Shown here: in pieces, positions 63,934-64,000 of the stretch
Layout of the letters: each line of letters opens with the position of its first letter
Numbering within the stretch: position 1 is the stretch's first letter
Assembly: GCA_937129145.1 (NCBI GenBank)
Contig: CAKZMU010000008.1
Coordinates: forward strand, 1 to 64,000
DNA length: 64,000 nt
Direction: 5' to 3'
Origin: an uncultured Lacinutrix sp.
GTDB lineage: Bacteria > Bacteroidota > Bacteroidia > Flavobacteriales > Flavobacteriaceae
Notes under the pieces: generated by a model
Databases searched by the model: none
What the model saw: only the letters and a program-made list of their open reading frames with translations
What the model was told of the DNA's origin: nothing
Made by a program: the position numbers and the translations under genes

Positions 63934-64000
63934 TTATTTACTAAAGCGATGCAGAACAAATGTCGTTGCAGTTAACAAGAAAAATGCGCCTACTTGATGA
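63934..64000 (-). CDS. C-terminal end of a probable COX15-type heme A synthase, cut by window edge
   Basis: The last 21 codons of a frame entering from the right edge read HQVGAFFLLTATTFVLHRFSK and stop at 63934-63936. A histidine followed by a hydrophobic helix and a basic end fits the last transmembrane helix of COX15/CtaA, where the histidine binds heme. Only 67 bp are visible, so the call rests on pattern alone. Confidence 0.45.
   Translation of the reverse strand, partial: HQVGAFFLLTATTFVLHRFSK

Overview
The window is chromosomal DNA from a member of the Flavobacteriaceae (phylum Bacteroidota), probably marine. The evidence is the low GC content, A-rich ribosome-binding regions, Bacteroidota-type promoters (TTTG - about 19 nt - TAnnTTTG), three large proteins with the type B type IX secretion sorting domain, DUF6090 proteins, a TonB-plug protein with a carboxypeptidase-like regulatory domain, and a tmRNA whose tag reads GENNYALAA. 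I cannot fix the genus. I see no CRISPR array, transposase, rRNA or tRNA gene.

Layout. 1-7.6 kb: a partial TPR protein, divergent ftsE, two glycosyltransferases converging with overlapping 3' ends, a TPR lipoprotein joined to the C-terminal piece of a phosphoethanolamine transferase/sulfatase, and an M28 peptidase. 7.7-13.6 kb: rhlE with two small genes, a lipoprotein gene bounded by structured inverted repeats (cassette-like), trmL, a class V aminotransferase and a CPBP protease. 13.6-21 kb: a full tryptophan operon in the order trpE-G-D-C-F-(unknown)-B-A on the minus strand, with several REP-like palindromes, one of them inside the trpF reading frame. It is preceded by a promoter, a 15-residue leader peptide with three consecutive Trp codons and an intrinsic terminator, the standard layout of ribosome-mediated attenuation.

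21-28.3 kb: thioredoxin-like and rhodanese genes, a nucleotidyltransferase followed by the C-terminal remnant of a sugar-kinase-like phosphotransferase, a nitroreductase, a lipoprotein gene frameshifted in a T7 run, ssrA with a 17-bp copy of its 3' end 158 bp away (an integration scar), a LYS1-like dehydrogenase, a VOC protein and a cold-shock gene. 28.3-40.5 kb: three DUF6090 paralogues, then large exported proteins (S9 peptidase fused to an FGE-like domain, tricorn-like protease, VPS10/BNR propeller protein, cyclophilin) that suggest extracytoplasmic protein or peptide processing.

40.6-64 kb: a 1250-residue TonB-plug protein without a barrel, lysA, sucC, a TerB-like gene, uvrB, three type IX secreted adhesin-like proteins sharing one repeat module in 2, 11 and 2 copies, an ABC-2 transporter pair, a pRiA4b ORF-3-like protein and the probable end of a COX15-type heme A synthase gene.

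I found no clear new multi-gene defence or mobile system. The strongest unusual signals are the trp attenuator, the REP element translated within trpF, the ssrA integration scar, the cassette-like lipoprotein unit and several gene remnants or fusions.
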